The notes beneath the pieces were generated by a model. It had not been told where the DNA came from and ran no database searches. It saw nothing but the letters and a program-made list of their open reading frames with translations. A stretch of DNA of 64,000 nt from Bacteroidota bacterium (GTDB lineage: Bacteria > Bacteroidota > Bacteroidia > Cytophagales > Spirosomataceae). Location of the stretch: contig JAIUOF010000010.1 in the NCBI GenBank assembly GCA_020161355.1, positions 1 through 64,000 of the forward strand, read 5' to 3'. Position numbers and translations under genes: made by a program. Every line of letters starts with the position of its first letter. Positions within the stretch are counted from its first letter, which is position 1. Positions 1 through 8,527 of this stretch are shown one piece after another.

Positions 1-1059
1 CTATTTGCATTGGGGGCGTTTTTGTTTTTTCCGGCAGCAAGCACACGCGCATATAGTTTCTTTCTATTCGCACTATTTATTATTGCCTGTGGACTGGCCT
101 TTCTGGAAACGGCTGCAAATCCCTATGTAACGGTGTTGGGTAGCCCACAATCGGCCGACAGCCGAATTAATTTCTCGCAATCATTTAACGGGCTTGGTGC
201 TATCATGGGGCCAATTGTCGGGGGCTTGTTCATCTTTTCGGATGTAGAGCACACCAATGAAACGTTGGCTGCCTTACCGTTTGATCAGGCTGAAGCAATC
301 AGAATAGCAGAGGCACAATCGGTTCAAACACCCTACCTCGTAATTGCTGGTATTGTATTACTGGTTGCTGTTTTATTTGGCATAACCCGAATGCCAGAGT
401 TATCATCGCCAGCGGAAAAAGGCGCATCGTTTAAAGGAATAACAAAACATCGCCATTTGATTTACGGAGTAATAGCACAATTTTTTTATGTAGGCGCACA
501 AGCATCGCTCTGGGGTTACTTTGTTGATCTTAAACTACATTATGCAAAGGATAGTCATTTTGGATTAGTACATTGGCTATATCAAATTTCAGAAACGGCA
601 TCGCCCACGCAGATTGCCAGCTTTCATGCTTCATTTGGATTTGTATTGTTTATGATCGGCAGGTTTGTGGGTACATGGTTGCTTACCAAAATTGCATCAA
701 ACAAGTTACTTACCATATATGCGTGTATTAGTGCAGCACTTATGCTTATCGGGTGGTTCAGCACTGGTCTTGCTGCAGTAGTTGCCATTAGTGCTACTTA
801 CTTTTTTATGTCGATTATGTTTCCTACCATATTTTCTTTGAGTATTACCGGACTAGGTTCAAATACCAAGCTGGGCTCTTCGCTCCTTATTATGTCTATC
901 GTTGGCGGGGCTATTTTCCCGGTTATTATGGGCTTGATTTCTGATAGGTACAATATCCAGATTGCCTATATTGTGCCATTGTTGTGTTTCTTTGTGGTAT
1001 TATATTTTGGAATGAAAACCACTTCCCGGGAGTCGATGGTAACCGCGGTCAATCACTGA
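1..1059 (+). CDS. FucP-family MFS sugar permease, N-terminus cut by window edge
   Basis: The reading frame is open from base 1, so the N-terminus lies outside the window. About 352 residues are visible, against roughly 410-440 for the family, so some 70-90 residues (two or three membrane helices) are missing. The segment ETAANPYVTVLG is a hallmark of the FucP branch of the major facilitator superfamily (fucose, glucose/galactose symporters), and the rest is a run of hydrophobic helices with a soluble loop near residues 80-110. It should import a monosaccharide across the inner membrane with protons. It converges on a ROK sugar kinase, sharing one terminator, which suggests uptake and phosphorylation of related sugars. 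The substrate cannot be read from sequence. Confidence 0.85.
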   Translation, partial: LFALGAFLFFPAASTRAYSFFLFALFIIACGLAFLETAANPYVTVLGSPQSADSRINFSQSFNGLGAIMGPIVGGLFIFSDVEHTNETLAALPFDQAEAIRIAEAQSVQTPYLVIAGIVLLVAVLFGITRMPELSSPAEKGASFKGITKHRHLIYGVIAQFFYVGAQASLWGYFVDLKLHYAKDSHFGLVHWLYQISETASPTQIASFHASFGFVLFMIGRFVGTWLLTKIASNKLLTIYACISAALMLIGWFSTGLAAVVAISATYFFMSIMFPTIFSLSITGLGSNTKLGSSLLIMSIVGGAIFPVIMGLISDRYNIQIAYIVPLLCFFVVLYFGMKTTSRESMVTAVNH

Positions 1060-1070
1060 TTTTGCCAAAC

Positions 1071-1124
1071 AAAAAGCTTGTCATAACCAATTCTAGGATT
1101 TGGTATAAGACAAGCTTTTTGATT
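1071..1124. terminator. Bidirectional terminator between permease and ROK kinase
   Basis: Perfect 12-bp inverted repeat AAAAAGCTTGTC (1071-1082) and GACAAGCTTTTT (1109-1120), with an inner CCAAA/TTTGG-type pairing. The A-run on the left arm and T-run on the right give a U-tract to transcripts from either side, fitting the convergent gene ends at 1059 and 1145. Confidence 0.85.
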
Positions 1125-1144
1125 TATTTTTAAAAAAATATCAA

Positions 1145-2053
1145 TCAAAAACACAAACTCGCAGCACCCAAAAGTCCCGCGTCGTTGGCCAAAGTGGCAC
1201 GTTTGATTTCCAGGGTTTTGATGTAATAAGGGGTAAGCCAATACTTCAGTTGACGATTCACGGCAGGCATGATAAAATCAAAACTTGCAGAAAGACCTCC
1301 ACCGATCAAAATGGTAGTGATATCAAGGATTCTGATCATTGATACCAGGCCATCGCCAAGCAACGTACCAATAACGTCGAAAATTTTCAGGGCTAGTTCA
1401 TCACCTTCGGTAGCAGCAGCCACCAGGCCGGTAGTTGAAATAGAGCCGTCGTTGGGAAGTTTGGTATTACCAGTAAACTCGCTTCTCATTTTGGTTGCCA
1501 AAGCGAGCAACTCATTTTTACCGATATTCCTTTCCAGTACTTTTCCGTTTGCCGATGGCATATGACCAGGCTCCATGGCGTTTCCGCCGCCACCCTTAAA
1601 CACCTGTTTGTCGATAATGGCGGCACCACCAACTCCAGTGCCCAGTGTTACGAATATATAGTCTTCAGGTACACTTTCTTCTCCAAAATAATATTCACCC
1701 AGAGCCGCAGCATTGGCGTCATTTTCCAAAAAGAAATCTTTACCCGGGAATCTTTTTTGTAGATAAGGAATCAAAGAAGTGCCATCGATTTCGGGGATAG
1801 CAGTTATTTCCAGCAAGGTGGTACGATCACGGGTAATGAGCCCCGGAACACCAATACCTGTTTTCTGAACTTCGGGATTTTCATTGAGCATAACGGCAAT
1901 GGCGTCGCCAAGGCTTTCAACGAAACGATTATTCTGTCTCCAGGAAACCGTGTCGTGACTATAAAAATTGGTGATATTGCCATTTTCGGCATTTACAATA
2001 CCCATTTTTACGTTAGTGCCGCCTACGTCTATTCCCAAATATTCTGTTGCCAT
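1145..2053 (-). CDS. ROK-family sugar kinase (glucokinase-like)
   Basis: 302 residues, normal for a ROK kinase. The N-terminal phosphate loop GIDVGGTNVK (about residues 7-16), the ATP/sugar segment ENDANAAALGEY and the glycine motif VTLGTGVGGA are present, so phosphorylation of a hexose or amino-hexose by ATP in the cytoplasm is likely. The family's cysteine cluster (CxCGxxGCxE), which normally follows the ExGH motif and binds zinc, is absent: the segment reads EPGHMPSANGKVLERN with no cysteine. It is the last gene of a minus-strand run 43 bp after engB and probably also has its own promoter at 2077-2084. Glucose is the default guess for substrate. Confidence 0.88.
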   Translation of the reverse strand: MATEYLGIDVGGTNVKMGIVNAENGNITNFYSHDTVSWRQNNRFVESLGDAIAVMLNENPEVQKTGIGVPGLITRDRTTLLEITAIPEIDGTSLIPYLQKRFPGKDFFLENDANAAALGEYYFGEESVPEDYIFVTLGTGVGGAAIIDKQVFKGGGGNAMEPGHMPSANGKVLERNIGKNELLALATKMRSEFTGNTKLPNDGSISTTGLVAAATEGDELALKIFDVIGTLLGDGLVSMIRILDITTILIGGGLSASFDFIMPAVNRQLKYWLTPYYIKTLEIKRATLANDAGLLGAASLCF

Positions 2054-2076
2054 CTTTAAATTATAGTAATTTTCCG

Positions 2077-2084
2077 CAAATATA
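2077..2084 (-). promoter_or_regulatory. -7 box (TATATTTG) for the ROK kinase gene
   Basis: On the minus strand the sequence TATATTTG matches the Bacteroidota primary-sigma -7 consensus TAnnTTTG and lies 24 bp upstream of the ROK start. A clear -33 TTTG at 19-21 bp spacing was not found, so this is a partial promoter match. Confidence 0.4.
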
Positions 2085-2096
2085 TATTAAAAAAAA

Positions 2097-2699
2097 TTAA
2101 AAATTGTCGAAGATTATTTCTTCTATCAACCCCAGAAGCTCTGTTTTACCATTTTTTCGTTCGGCCGAGGTGATAAAAAACTCCGGGATGATCTTCCAGT
2201 CAACCGCCATTGCCTCTCTGAAAGCCGTGGTGTTTTTCTGTGCTTCCATAGTTTTTACTTTGTCTGCTTTAGTAAAAATCAATTTTATCGGAAGTCCGTT
2301 TTCTCCTAATTTATATAAAAATTCCAGATCAATTTTTTGAGGAGGTATCCTTAAATCTATAAGTACAAAAACATATCTGAGATTGGGTCTGTTGAGCAGA
2401 TAATCCCAGGTCATTTTTTCCCATTTCCCTTTTTCTGAAAGAGGCACTTTGGCGAAACCATACCCTGGTAAGTCAACCAGGTACCATTTTTTGTCCACCA
2501 GAAAATGATTTATCAATTGGGTTTTCCCTGGCGTCTGTGAAGTTTTAGCAAGATTTTTGACCCCCGTCAGCATGTTGATAAGCGATGATTTGCCCACGTT
2601 GGATCTGCCGATAAAGGCTATTTCGGGGAGTTCATTTTTGGGGCATTGCAAATAGTTGGATGCACTTTTTTCGAATATTGCTTCTTTGATTTGATACAT
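2097..2699 (-). CDS. engB: Ribosome biogenesis GTPase EngB/YsxC
   Basis: 200 residues, the usual size. All five G motifs are visible: G1 GRSNVGKSS, G2 threonine in SQTPGKTQ, G3 DLPGYG, G4 TKADK and G5 TSA. EngB is a cytoplasmic GTPase needed for late assembly of the large ribosomal subunit. It lies 12 bp downstream of the Fur-type regulator and 43 bp upstream of the ROK kinase, all on the minus strand, so it is probably co-transcribed with the former. Confidence 0.95.
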   Translation of the reverse strand: MYQIKEAIFEKSASNYLQCPKNELPEIAFIGRSNVGKSSLINMLTGVKNLAKTSQTPGKTQLINHFLVDKKWYLVDLPGYGFAKVPLSEKGKWEKMTWDYLLNRPNLRYVFVLIDLRIPPQKIDLEFLYKLGENGLPIKLIFTKADKVKTMEAQKNTTAFREAMAVDWKIIPEFFITSAERKNGKTELLGLIEEIIFDNF

Positions 2700-2711
2700 G
2701 TTTTCTATTGT

Positions 2712-3131
2712 TTACTGACACTTGGGGCAAATACCCTGTACCAATACATTGATTTCGTTTTTTTGGTAACCTTCCGGCAGAATTATCTCAGGAACAGTTA
2801 GTTTTTCGATACAGGTGGTGTCACCGCAATTGGAACATTTGAAATGCACATGGTCATGGTGATGTGCCGAATGCGAGCACTGTTCTTTACACAAAGCATA
2901 TTTTATGCCGCCCTGATCATCTAAAACCTTATGGATTATCCCTTTGTCAAGGAAGGTTTTGAGTGTGCGGTAAATGGTAACTCTGTCAAAGCCATCAATC
3001 AGAAAAGATTCAATATCGGCATGAGAAAGAGCGATGGTTTTGGAAATAAAACCATTGAGGATATTCTCACGGGTATCGGTATGCCTGAGATCAAACTGCT
3101 TTAATATTTCGGAGGAATCTCGCTGTAACAT
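2712..3131 (-). CDS. Fur-family metal-responsive regulator
   Basis: 139 residues with the Fur layout. An N-terminal winged helix includes the recognition segment RVTIYRTLKTF (about residues 51-61). A metal-binding dimerisation half has a histidine-rich loop CSHSAHHHDHVHFKC, the CSNC pair and a C-terminal CPKC pair. These two CxxC pairs are the structural zinc site of the family. Whether the regulatory metal is iron, zinc or manganese cannot be told. It lies 5 bp after the ABC exporter gene and 12 bp before engB, in a compact minus-strand run. Confidence 0.9.
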   Translation of the reverse strand: MLQRDSSEILKQFDLRHTDTRENILNGFISKTIALSHADIESFLIDGFDRVTIYRTLKTFLDKGIIHKVLDDQGGIKYALCKEQCSHSAHHHDHVHFKCSNCGDTTCIEKLTVPEIILPEGYQKNEINVLVQGICPKCQ

Positions 3132-3136
3132 TTTTT

Positions 3137-4945
3137 TTATGAATCCAAAGGTTCTAAATCATACTGCATTTTTACCAGATTGGAATATACGCCATTTCTG
3201 TCGGTCATGAGATCTTCATGGCTGCCCGATTCGGCAATTTCTCCATCTTTGATTACATAAATTTGGTCAACATTTCTGATGGTCGCAAGCCTGTGAGCGA
3301 TTATTATTGTAGTACGACCTTTCATGAGCTCATTGAGTGCATCCTGTACGAGTTTTTCTGATTCCGAATCCAGAGCACTGGTGGCTTCGTCCAGTATCAG
3401 AATTTTCGGATCTTTTAATATCGCTCTGGCAATGGCAATTCGCTGCCTTTGTCCACCCGAAAGTTTTACACCTCTTTCTCCTACAACAGTTTCGAGCTTT
3501 TCGGGAAATTTTTCTATAAATTCTGCGGCATTGGCTCTGAGTGCAGCGTCTTCCACTTCCTGGCGGGTAGCTCCAGGTTTACCGTAGGCGATATTCTCAA
3601 AAATGGTTCCACCGAAAAGGATGACTTCCTGCGGTACAATGGCGATGTTTTGCCGTAAGTAGCTGACATCCTGACCGGCAATATCCTGCCCGTCAATGGT
3701 AATCTTGCCATCGGCCAGGGTGTAAAACTTCATCAATAGCTGCACGATGGTTGATTTCCCCGAACCGGAAGGGCCAACGAGTGCTATTTTTTTCCCGGAA
3801 TCAATATCAATGTTAAGGCCTTTTAGTACCTCAATATCAGTACGTGACGGATATCTGAAATTTACATTCTTAAAGGAAATATTACCTGTTACCGGATTAG
3901 CCTCAATCGAATTTTCGAGGTTGACTTCGTCTTTTTCATCCAAAATTTCCAGAATTCTCTCAGAAGCTCCTACAGTTCGTTGTAGTTGGGCATAGAGGTC
4001 ACCCAGGCCGCTCAGGCTACCGCCGATAAATATGGTCAGCGTAAGAAATGTAATCAACTGAGAAATCAGGATTTCCTTTCCAATAACCAGATTGCCTCCG
4101 TACCAGATTACCAGGACTATACCTCCAAACAGGCCAATGATGAAAAATGAAATGAAGCCCCCGCGAAGGTTAGCCGCTTTGAGTGCTAGTCTCACTGTTT
4201 CATCAATACTTTTTCCGAACCTTTTCGATTCCAAACGCTCGTTGGTGAAAGCTTTTACAATAGAAATCGACTGTAGTGATTCTTCTACTATGGTATTGGC
4301 TTCGGCGAGTCTGTCCTGAACTTTTCTTGACAAGACCCTGATGTATCGGCCAAATACGAGAGCAGCTATCACAATAATAGGAAATGTGGCCAGCATGAAG
4401 AGGGTAAGTTTCCAGGAAATATAAACCAACATCCCGATACCTATTACCAGTGTGGCAATTTGTCTGAAAAATTCGGCAAGCGTAATAGAAAGGACGTTTT
4501 GAATTGCCGAAACATCGGAAGTAAGCCTGCTCATGAGGTCACCCACTCTGTTGTTTTCAAAGAAGGTAATGGGTGCTTTTACGAATTTGTCAAAAAGAAT
4601 TTTCCTGAGATCAGCGGCGGTTTTTTCACTCACGATAGCAAAGAAATATACTCTGAAAAATGAAAATATTCCCTGAGCCAAAAGGATGGCACCAAAATAA
4701 ATAGCCACCTGATTGATCGTAAATTGTGATTTTCCTTCCATTACTTTGGTCATTTCACCTATCAAAAGCGGGAAAGCCATGGTAGTAAGGGTAGAAAATA
4801 CCAGGAACACGATGCCAATCAGATAGGTTTTTTTGTAGGGAAGCATAAACTTGAAAAGACTCAGGGCCTTCTTGAATCCATCTTTACTAATCTTCCTTTT
4901 GTCTTTAGGGGCTACTTCATCCCAAAAACCTCTTCCTTTCGCCAT
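3137..4945 (-). CDS. ABC exporter, fused permease and ATPase (MsbA-like)
   Basis: 602 residues: six transmembrane helices in about residues 35-325, then a nucleotide-binding domain with Walker A GPSGSGKST, signature LSGGQRQR, Walker B ILILDEATSALD and H-loop IIIAHR. This is a half-transporter that works as a dimer in the inner membrane. The family exports lipids, lipid A, peptides or drugs. The start is followed by a charged, non-membrane leader typical of Bacteroidota MsbA-like proteins. It begins 3 bp after the gldB stop. The substrate is unknown; lipid or LPS export is a guess from overall resemblance. Confidence 0.9.
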   Translation of the reverse strand: MAKGRGFWDEVAPKDKRKISKDGFKKALSLFKFMLPYKKTYLIGIVFLVFSTLTTMAFPLLIGEMTKVMEGKSQFTINQVAIYFGAILLAQGIFSFFRVYFFAIVSEKTAADLRKILFDKFVKAPITFFENNRVGDLMSRLTSDVSAIQNVLSITLAEFFRQIATLVIGIGMLVYISWKLTLFMLATFPIIVIAALVFGRYIRVLSRKVQDRLAEANTIVEESLQSISIVKAFTNERLESKRFGKSIDETVRLALKAANLRGGFISFFIIGLFGGIVLVIWYGGNLVIGKEILISQLITFLTLTIFIGGSLSGLGDLYAQLQRTVGASERILEILDEKDEVNLENSIEANPVTGNISFKNVNFRYPSRTDIEVLKGLNIDIDSGKKIALVGPSGSGKSTIVQLLMKFYTLADGKITIDGQDIAGQDVSYLRQNIAIVPQEVILFGGTIFENIAYGKPGATRQEVEDAALRANAAEFIEKFPEKLETVVGERGVKLSGGQRQRIAIARAILKDPKILILDEATSALDSESEKLVQDALNELMKGRTTIIIAHRLATIRNVDQIYVIKDGEIAESGSHEDLMTDRNGVYSNLVKMQYDLEPLDS

Positions 4946-4948
4946 TAT

Positions 4949-5938
4949 TTATTCTTCGGTCTGACCGCGATATTTAGATTTTAATAATATTTCGTTTGGA
5001 TTGGCATCGGCCATCATATTCTGAAACGTCACTTTGGGGTTTTCAGTTCTATACTTTTGTATGATTCTCCAGCCCAGCCATTGGCCAATCCTTCCGGGGC
5101 AGGAGGGACCTATTTCCGGCACATTGGGTCTTTCCCCGAAATAGCGGTTTTTCACTGCCGGATTTTTTTCCTGCAAAAGATTTTTATCTACTATATGTGC
5201 CCATACCAGATCCTGAGCATTCCAGGTTTCTTTGAGTTGAGCGTCGGAATAACCGATGATTAAAGAATCGGCTACATTGGGAAGCATCTGTTTGGTAAAC
5301 TCAAGCGACTTGCCAAAAAACATCATGTCGGCCACAAAGCTTTGGTCATTGGGGTCGAGTTTATTGTAAGGGTTTGACAGAAACCTCACCACCGTAGGTA
5401 CTATATAGTCAGGAGAATAGCGGCTGAGTATATAATTGGGTTGCTCGGGTCTATAGGGTGCTTTAGGGCCGGCGAATGCTTCCAATGCTATGATAATCAG
5501 GCTGTCAGAAACGGAGATGTCGTTTTCAAGACCCGAAAAGGTGGTCATGACTTTTGGGACTTTAAAGTCAGGATAATAAAATTTGATGGCCTTAAAAGCT
5601 CCTTCAAGTTCTGAAGTCAGTTTTTTAAAATCACCAAATTGAGTAAGGGTATAGTCATAAAGTTTCCGTGTTTCCGGATGCTGGCTCAGATAAAAAACAT
5701 GCGAAATCAATGCCGTATCGCCGGGGAAAGTATTATACATTGATTGTACATATTCAGGATTTTTCTGAAACAAAGCGGCGAGTTCTTCCTTCGTTTTGGT
5801 TTGCATGAGCTCCTGATCAAACCTTATGATTTCAATATTTACCGGGACTTTCTGAATTTTTCGGGTGTCATCGGAGCCGCAGGATAAAAGGATAATGATG
5901 AGGGAAATGAATGAAAAATAACTAAGAATTGCCTTCAT
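4949..5938 (-). CDS. gldB: GldB-type gliding motility lipoprotein
   Basis: About 330 residues from the chosen ATG, at the N-terminal lipoprotein signal peptide ending ILLSCG, with lipidation at the cysteine. A start 22 codons upstream is possible but would overlap the neighbouring gene and bury the signal peptide. The body resembles Bacteroidota GldB, for example in the region with YSPDYIVPTVVRFL. GldB is an envelope lipoprotein of gliding bacteria required for gliding and for type IX secretion function in Flavobacterium; its biochemical role is not known. No other gld gene is adjacent. It is followed 3 bp later by the ABC exporter. Confidence 0.8.
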   Translation of the reverse strand: MKAILSYFSFISLIIILLSCGSDDTRKIQKVPVNIEIIRFDQELMQTKTKEELAALFQKNPEYVQSMYNTFPGDTALISHVFYLSQHPETRKLYDYTLTQFGDFKKLTSELEGAFKAIKFYYPDFKVPKVMTTFSGLENDISVSDSLIIIALEAFAGPKAPYRPEQPNYILSRYSPDYIVPTVVRFLSNPYNKLDPNDQSFVADMMFFGKSLEFTKQMLPNVADSLIIGYSDAQLKETWNAQDLVWAHIVDKNLLQEKNPAVKNRYFGERPNVPEIGPSCPGRIGQWLGWRIIQKYRTENPKVTFQNMMADANPNEILLKSKYRGQTEE

Positions 5939-5981
5939 TATTGGGTTTAGGAATTTTTTTGTAAAATTAAGAAAATATGGA

Positions 5982-7016
5982 CTAAAACGTTTGTTTGCCG
6001 GCAATATTTGAGCTCAAAAGGATATGTTCCAGATTTATCGCTAAGTAGTGGATCCTTGATTGGTAAAAAATCAGGAATGGTTTTTTGAAGGCTAATTTGC
6101 CAAAAAATGAATAGGGGGCCAGCGGTGCTCCTATAAAAGTGTAAGCTTCGCAATCATCGTAATCAAAACCCTTGATTTTCAGGGGTTCTCCCAATTTCAG
6201 GAGGGTTATTTCTGTTATTTTTCTGAAAAAAGGATTCTTTTCGGCTAACAAAATATTTTTTGAAATTTCGACCAGCTCTTTTTTTCTTTTTTCCAATACC
6301 TCAATCTTAAAACCGGCCATCAACCGGGCATAATGATAAACGATCAAGGCCGGATGTCCGTAATGTCTGGCGATGGCATAGGGTTTTGTGCGTATGTGTT
6401 GGATGTTTTCTGCCAAAAAACTGAGGGTATTGATATCTTCAGTTTCCAGAGGAATGTTACTGGAAAAGATTAAAAACATGAGATTGCATAAAGCACATAC
6501 ATCATGTTCATGTGGCATATTTTTCCCAAACCATGTGTCATAAACCAAGCCTGATGACGAGACAGAAAGATGATTTTTGAGTGTTTTTTTTAAGGCCTTA
6601 ACCTCAACAGGACCGATCGCAGAGCTAAGATAAACCATGGCGGTATCGTCAATGTCGTCAGGAAGCCTGAAGTGGTCAAAACGGTGCATTAGAAGGCCAT
6701 TTCCAAAATGCTGTGAGGGTTTGGTTGGGTAAAAATTATAGGTATTACGGCCATCTTTATTTTGATATCCGGCATAAACAGGAATGATTTTTTTTGCTAT
6801 ATTATTAATTGTATCTTGTTGACTATCAGATAAATGATTTTTGTATTGATTTAAAATAAAAAGTGTTGAGGCGAGAGAAAATACATTATTATCAGGCCTG
6901 TGGTATTTCCAGAAATGGTTGTACCTGGATGACCAGCATCCTCCCCATTTCAGGCCGGAATCGACCAGCGAGTCAATTTCAGAAATTATTTGGTCTATGG
7001 TTTTATTAAACTCCAA
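5982..7016 (-). CDS. Hypothetical alpha-barrel protein with a DIDDTAM (DxDD) motif
   Basis: 344 residues, no signal peptide, mostly helical, with many aromatic residues. Residues 119-126 read PDDIDDTA. This matches the DxDDTA motif that supplies the catalytic acid in class II terpene cyclases (squalene-hopene and copalyl-diphosphate synthases), which have alpha/alpha-barrel folds. A QW-like aromatic/glycine segment (YAGYQNKDGRNTYNF) precedes it, and a histidine-rich stretch MPHEHDVCALC lies at about 168-178. The length fits a single barrel rather than the two of a full cyclase. It is first in a minus-strand run with gldB. I do not recognise the family by name; an alpha/alpha-toroid enzyme of another kind is equally possible. 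Confidence 0.7.
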   Translation of the reverse strand: MEFNKTIDQIISEIDSLVDSGLKWGGCWSSRYNHFWKYHRPDNNVFSLASTLFILNQYKNHLSDSQQDTINNIAKKIIPVYAGYQNKDGRNTYNFYPTKPSQHFGNGLLMHRFDHFRLPDDIDDTAMVYLSSAIGPVEVKALKKTLKNHLSVSSSGLVYDTWFGKNMPHEHDVCALCNLMFLIFSSNIPLETEDINTLSFLAENIQHIRTKPYAIARHYGHPALIVYHYARLMAGFKIEVLEKRKKELVEISKNILLAEKNPFFRKITEITLLKLGEPLKIKGFDYDDCEAYTFIGAPLAPYSFFGKLAFKKPFLIFYQSRIHYLAINLEHILLSSNIAGKQTF

Positions 7017-7023
7017 GAGATTA

Positions 7024-7031
7024 TATATTTG
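7024..7031 (+). promoter_or_regulatory. -7 box (TATATTTG) for the DUF3127 gene
   Basis: TATATTTG matches TAnnTTTG and ends 33 bp before the DUF3127 start, in the 48-bp gap between divergent genes. A TATTTTTG on the opposite strand at about 7048-7055 could serve the divergent hypothetical gene. The -33 elements are not convincing. Confidence 0.4.
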
Positions 7032-7064
7032 TAATAAGTTTTACAAAAATAGACAATTAAACAA

Positions 7065-7433
7065 ATGGAAGTTTCCGGAAATATTAAAGTAATCAACGCT
7101 GAACAACAGGTAAGTGCAACTTTTAGAAAGAGAGAATTGGTTGTAACTACAGACGAGCAGTATCCTCAGCATATTTTGATTGAGTTTACCCAGGATAAAT
7201 GTGATCTTTTGAATCAGTACAATGTGGGTGATTTTGTAAAAGTATCCATCAATCTTAGAGGAAGGGAATGGACTAACCCTCAGGGAGAGGTAAGATATTT
7301 TAATAGTATTCAGGGATGGAGAATTGAGAAAAATGCGGCTGAAACACCGGCACCTTCTTCATCTGCAGCTCCGGCGGCTCCAGCACCACCGATTCCGGCA
7401 GCATTGGAAGGAGAAGACGATCTTCCTTTCTGA
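7065..7433 (+). CDS. DUF3127 OB-fold-like protein with SSB-like acidic tail
   Basis: 122 residues. Residues 1-90 match the Bacteroidota family DUF3127, which looks like a small OB-fold (segments VSATFRKRELVV and FNSIQGWRIE). Residues 91-113 are a flexible Ala/Pro/Ser linker. The protein ends in EGEDDLPF, very close to the DDDIPF tip by which SSB recruits partner proteins. That layout suggests a single-stranded nucleic acid binder, but this is inference; DUF3127 has no established function. It is a single-gene unit with a strong terminator after it. Confidence 0.85.
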   Translation: MEVSGNIKVINAEQQVSATFRKRELVVTTDEQYPQHILIEFTQDKCDLLNQYNVGDFVKVSINLRGREWTNPQGEVRYFNSIQGWRIEKNAAETPAPSSSAAPAAPAPPIPAALEGEDDLPF

Positions 7434-7455
7434 TCAATATATCTAAAGATATTGA

Positions 7456-7487
7456 AAGCACGCTTCTGTGAAGGGGCGTGCTTTTTT
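7456..7487 (+). terminator. Rho-independent terminator after DUF3127
   Basis: Stem AAGCACGC (7456-7463) with GCGTGCTT (7476-7483), followed by TTTT, 22 bp after the stop codon. Confidence 0.85.
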
Positions 7488-7549
7488 CATAAATTTAAAT
7501 TAATCATGCAATAACAGCATTCTTATGTATAAATTACATGGTTATTTTT

Positions 7550-8434
7550 TTAGTCGCTTAATACGACTTCAACAACCAGATTGTGGTATTTGCCTTTGAG
7601 ATTTTTATAGTCCACAGGCCACGGCACTTGTTTATGCCATTTTGTGCCAAAGTAATAATTCCAGCCATTATTTGCAGTTTCCATGTCTCCGCCAAAATCG
7701 GGTTCATAGGAAGTAGCTTTCATTTTTTTCTGGGTGGCCTTATCAAAATAATCGTAAACATATTTATTGGATACAATGATAAAATTTTCTACCCCTAACA
7801 ACAATCCGGTTTCAGGAAATTTGATGTTCAGGTTGCTAACATCGATTTCCGTTATATGTTTTCCCTTTTTGCATCTGGCTAAGATATTACCTTCATTATA
7901 ATATTCAACTGGCTCGCCCTTCAGATCAATTGTAAAAATTCTAAGGTTAAAGACAGCATTTTTGATATCACTGTTCGTGAGGATTTTTATGGTTTTCAAA
8001 TATCTGGTTTTGGAAATGTAATCCTGGAAAGGAATATATCTGGCAGCAATAAATGGCATTCCGCCATTGCCGAAGAATGTTTTGATCTCTTTTTTGTTGA
8101 CCTTTCCAATGGTCTGGGTCATTTAATGTTTGGGTGGAGATACCTCGAGATCCGGTAGTACCAGGATGTTTTCAGTTAATAATATTTCTTTGGGTAGATT
8201 TTCGGAGTTGATTTTAAATGACTTGTAACCTACGGCGGTAAAAATTAGATTTTGATTCTCATCTGATTTTGCATAAAAAAACATCCCGTTTTCATCAGCA
8301 GAAAAGCCAAGGGTTTTATTTTCGATACCAATGTTGACATAAGGAATAGGCAGGCCTGTTCTTGGGTCTTTTACAATGCCTTTGATTTGACCGAAACTTA
8401 ATTGGGTAAGAAGCAGAAGCAGGAGGATTCTCAT
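7550..8434 (-). pseudogene. Carboxypeptidase-regulatory-domain surface protein split by an in-frame TAA
   Basis: Two open frames, 8434-8123 (103 residues) and 8122-7550 (190 residues), are in the same frame and separated only by one TAA codon (8125-8123); the codon after it is ATG. The first part has a signal peptide ending SFGQ and a CarboxypepD_reg-like domain (IKGIVKDPRTGLPIPYVNIG), and stops inside the linker LPDLEVSPPKH. The second part carries a beta-rich domain with no signal peptide. Bacteroidota proteins with both parts fused, about 290 residues, are familiar to me, so this looks like one secreted protein broken by a nonsense mutation. A sequencing error, or suppression of the stop, is possible. 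Confidence 0.7.
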
Positions 8435-8527
8435 TGGAAGTAGGTTTTATGTGAAAAAATATATTAATTTAACGGAAATTGGGATTTGAAATTGTTTTTG
8501 TAGGGTCTGTATTTTTGCTTTTTTTGA

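Noticed and set aside
7550..8122. Treating the 190-codon frame as an independent intact gene
   Set aside because: It lacks a signal peptide, begins directly after an in-frame stop of the upstream frame, and both parts fit one protein.
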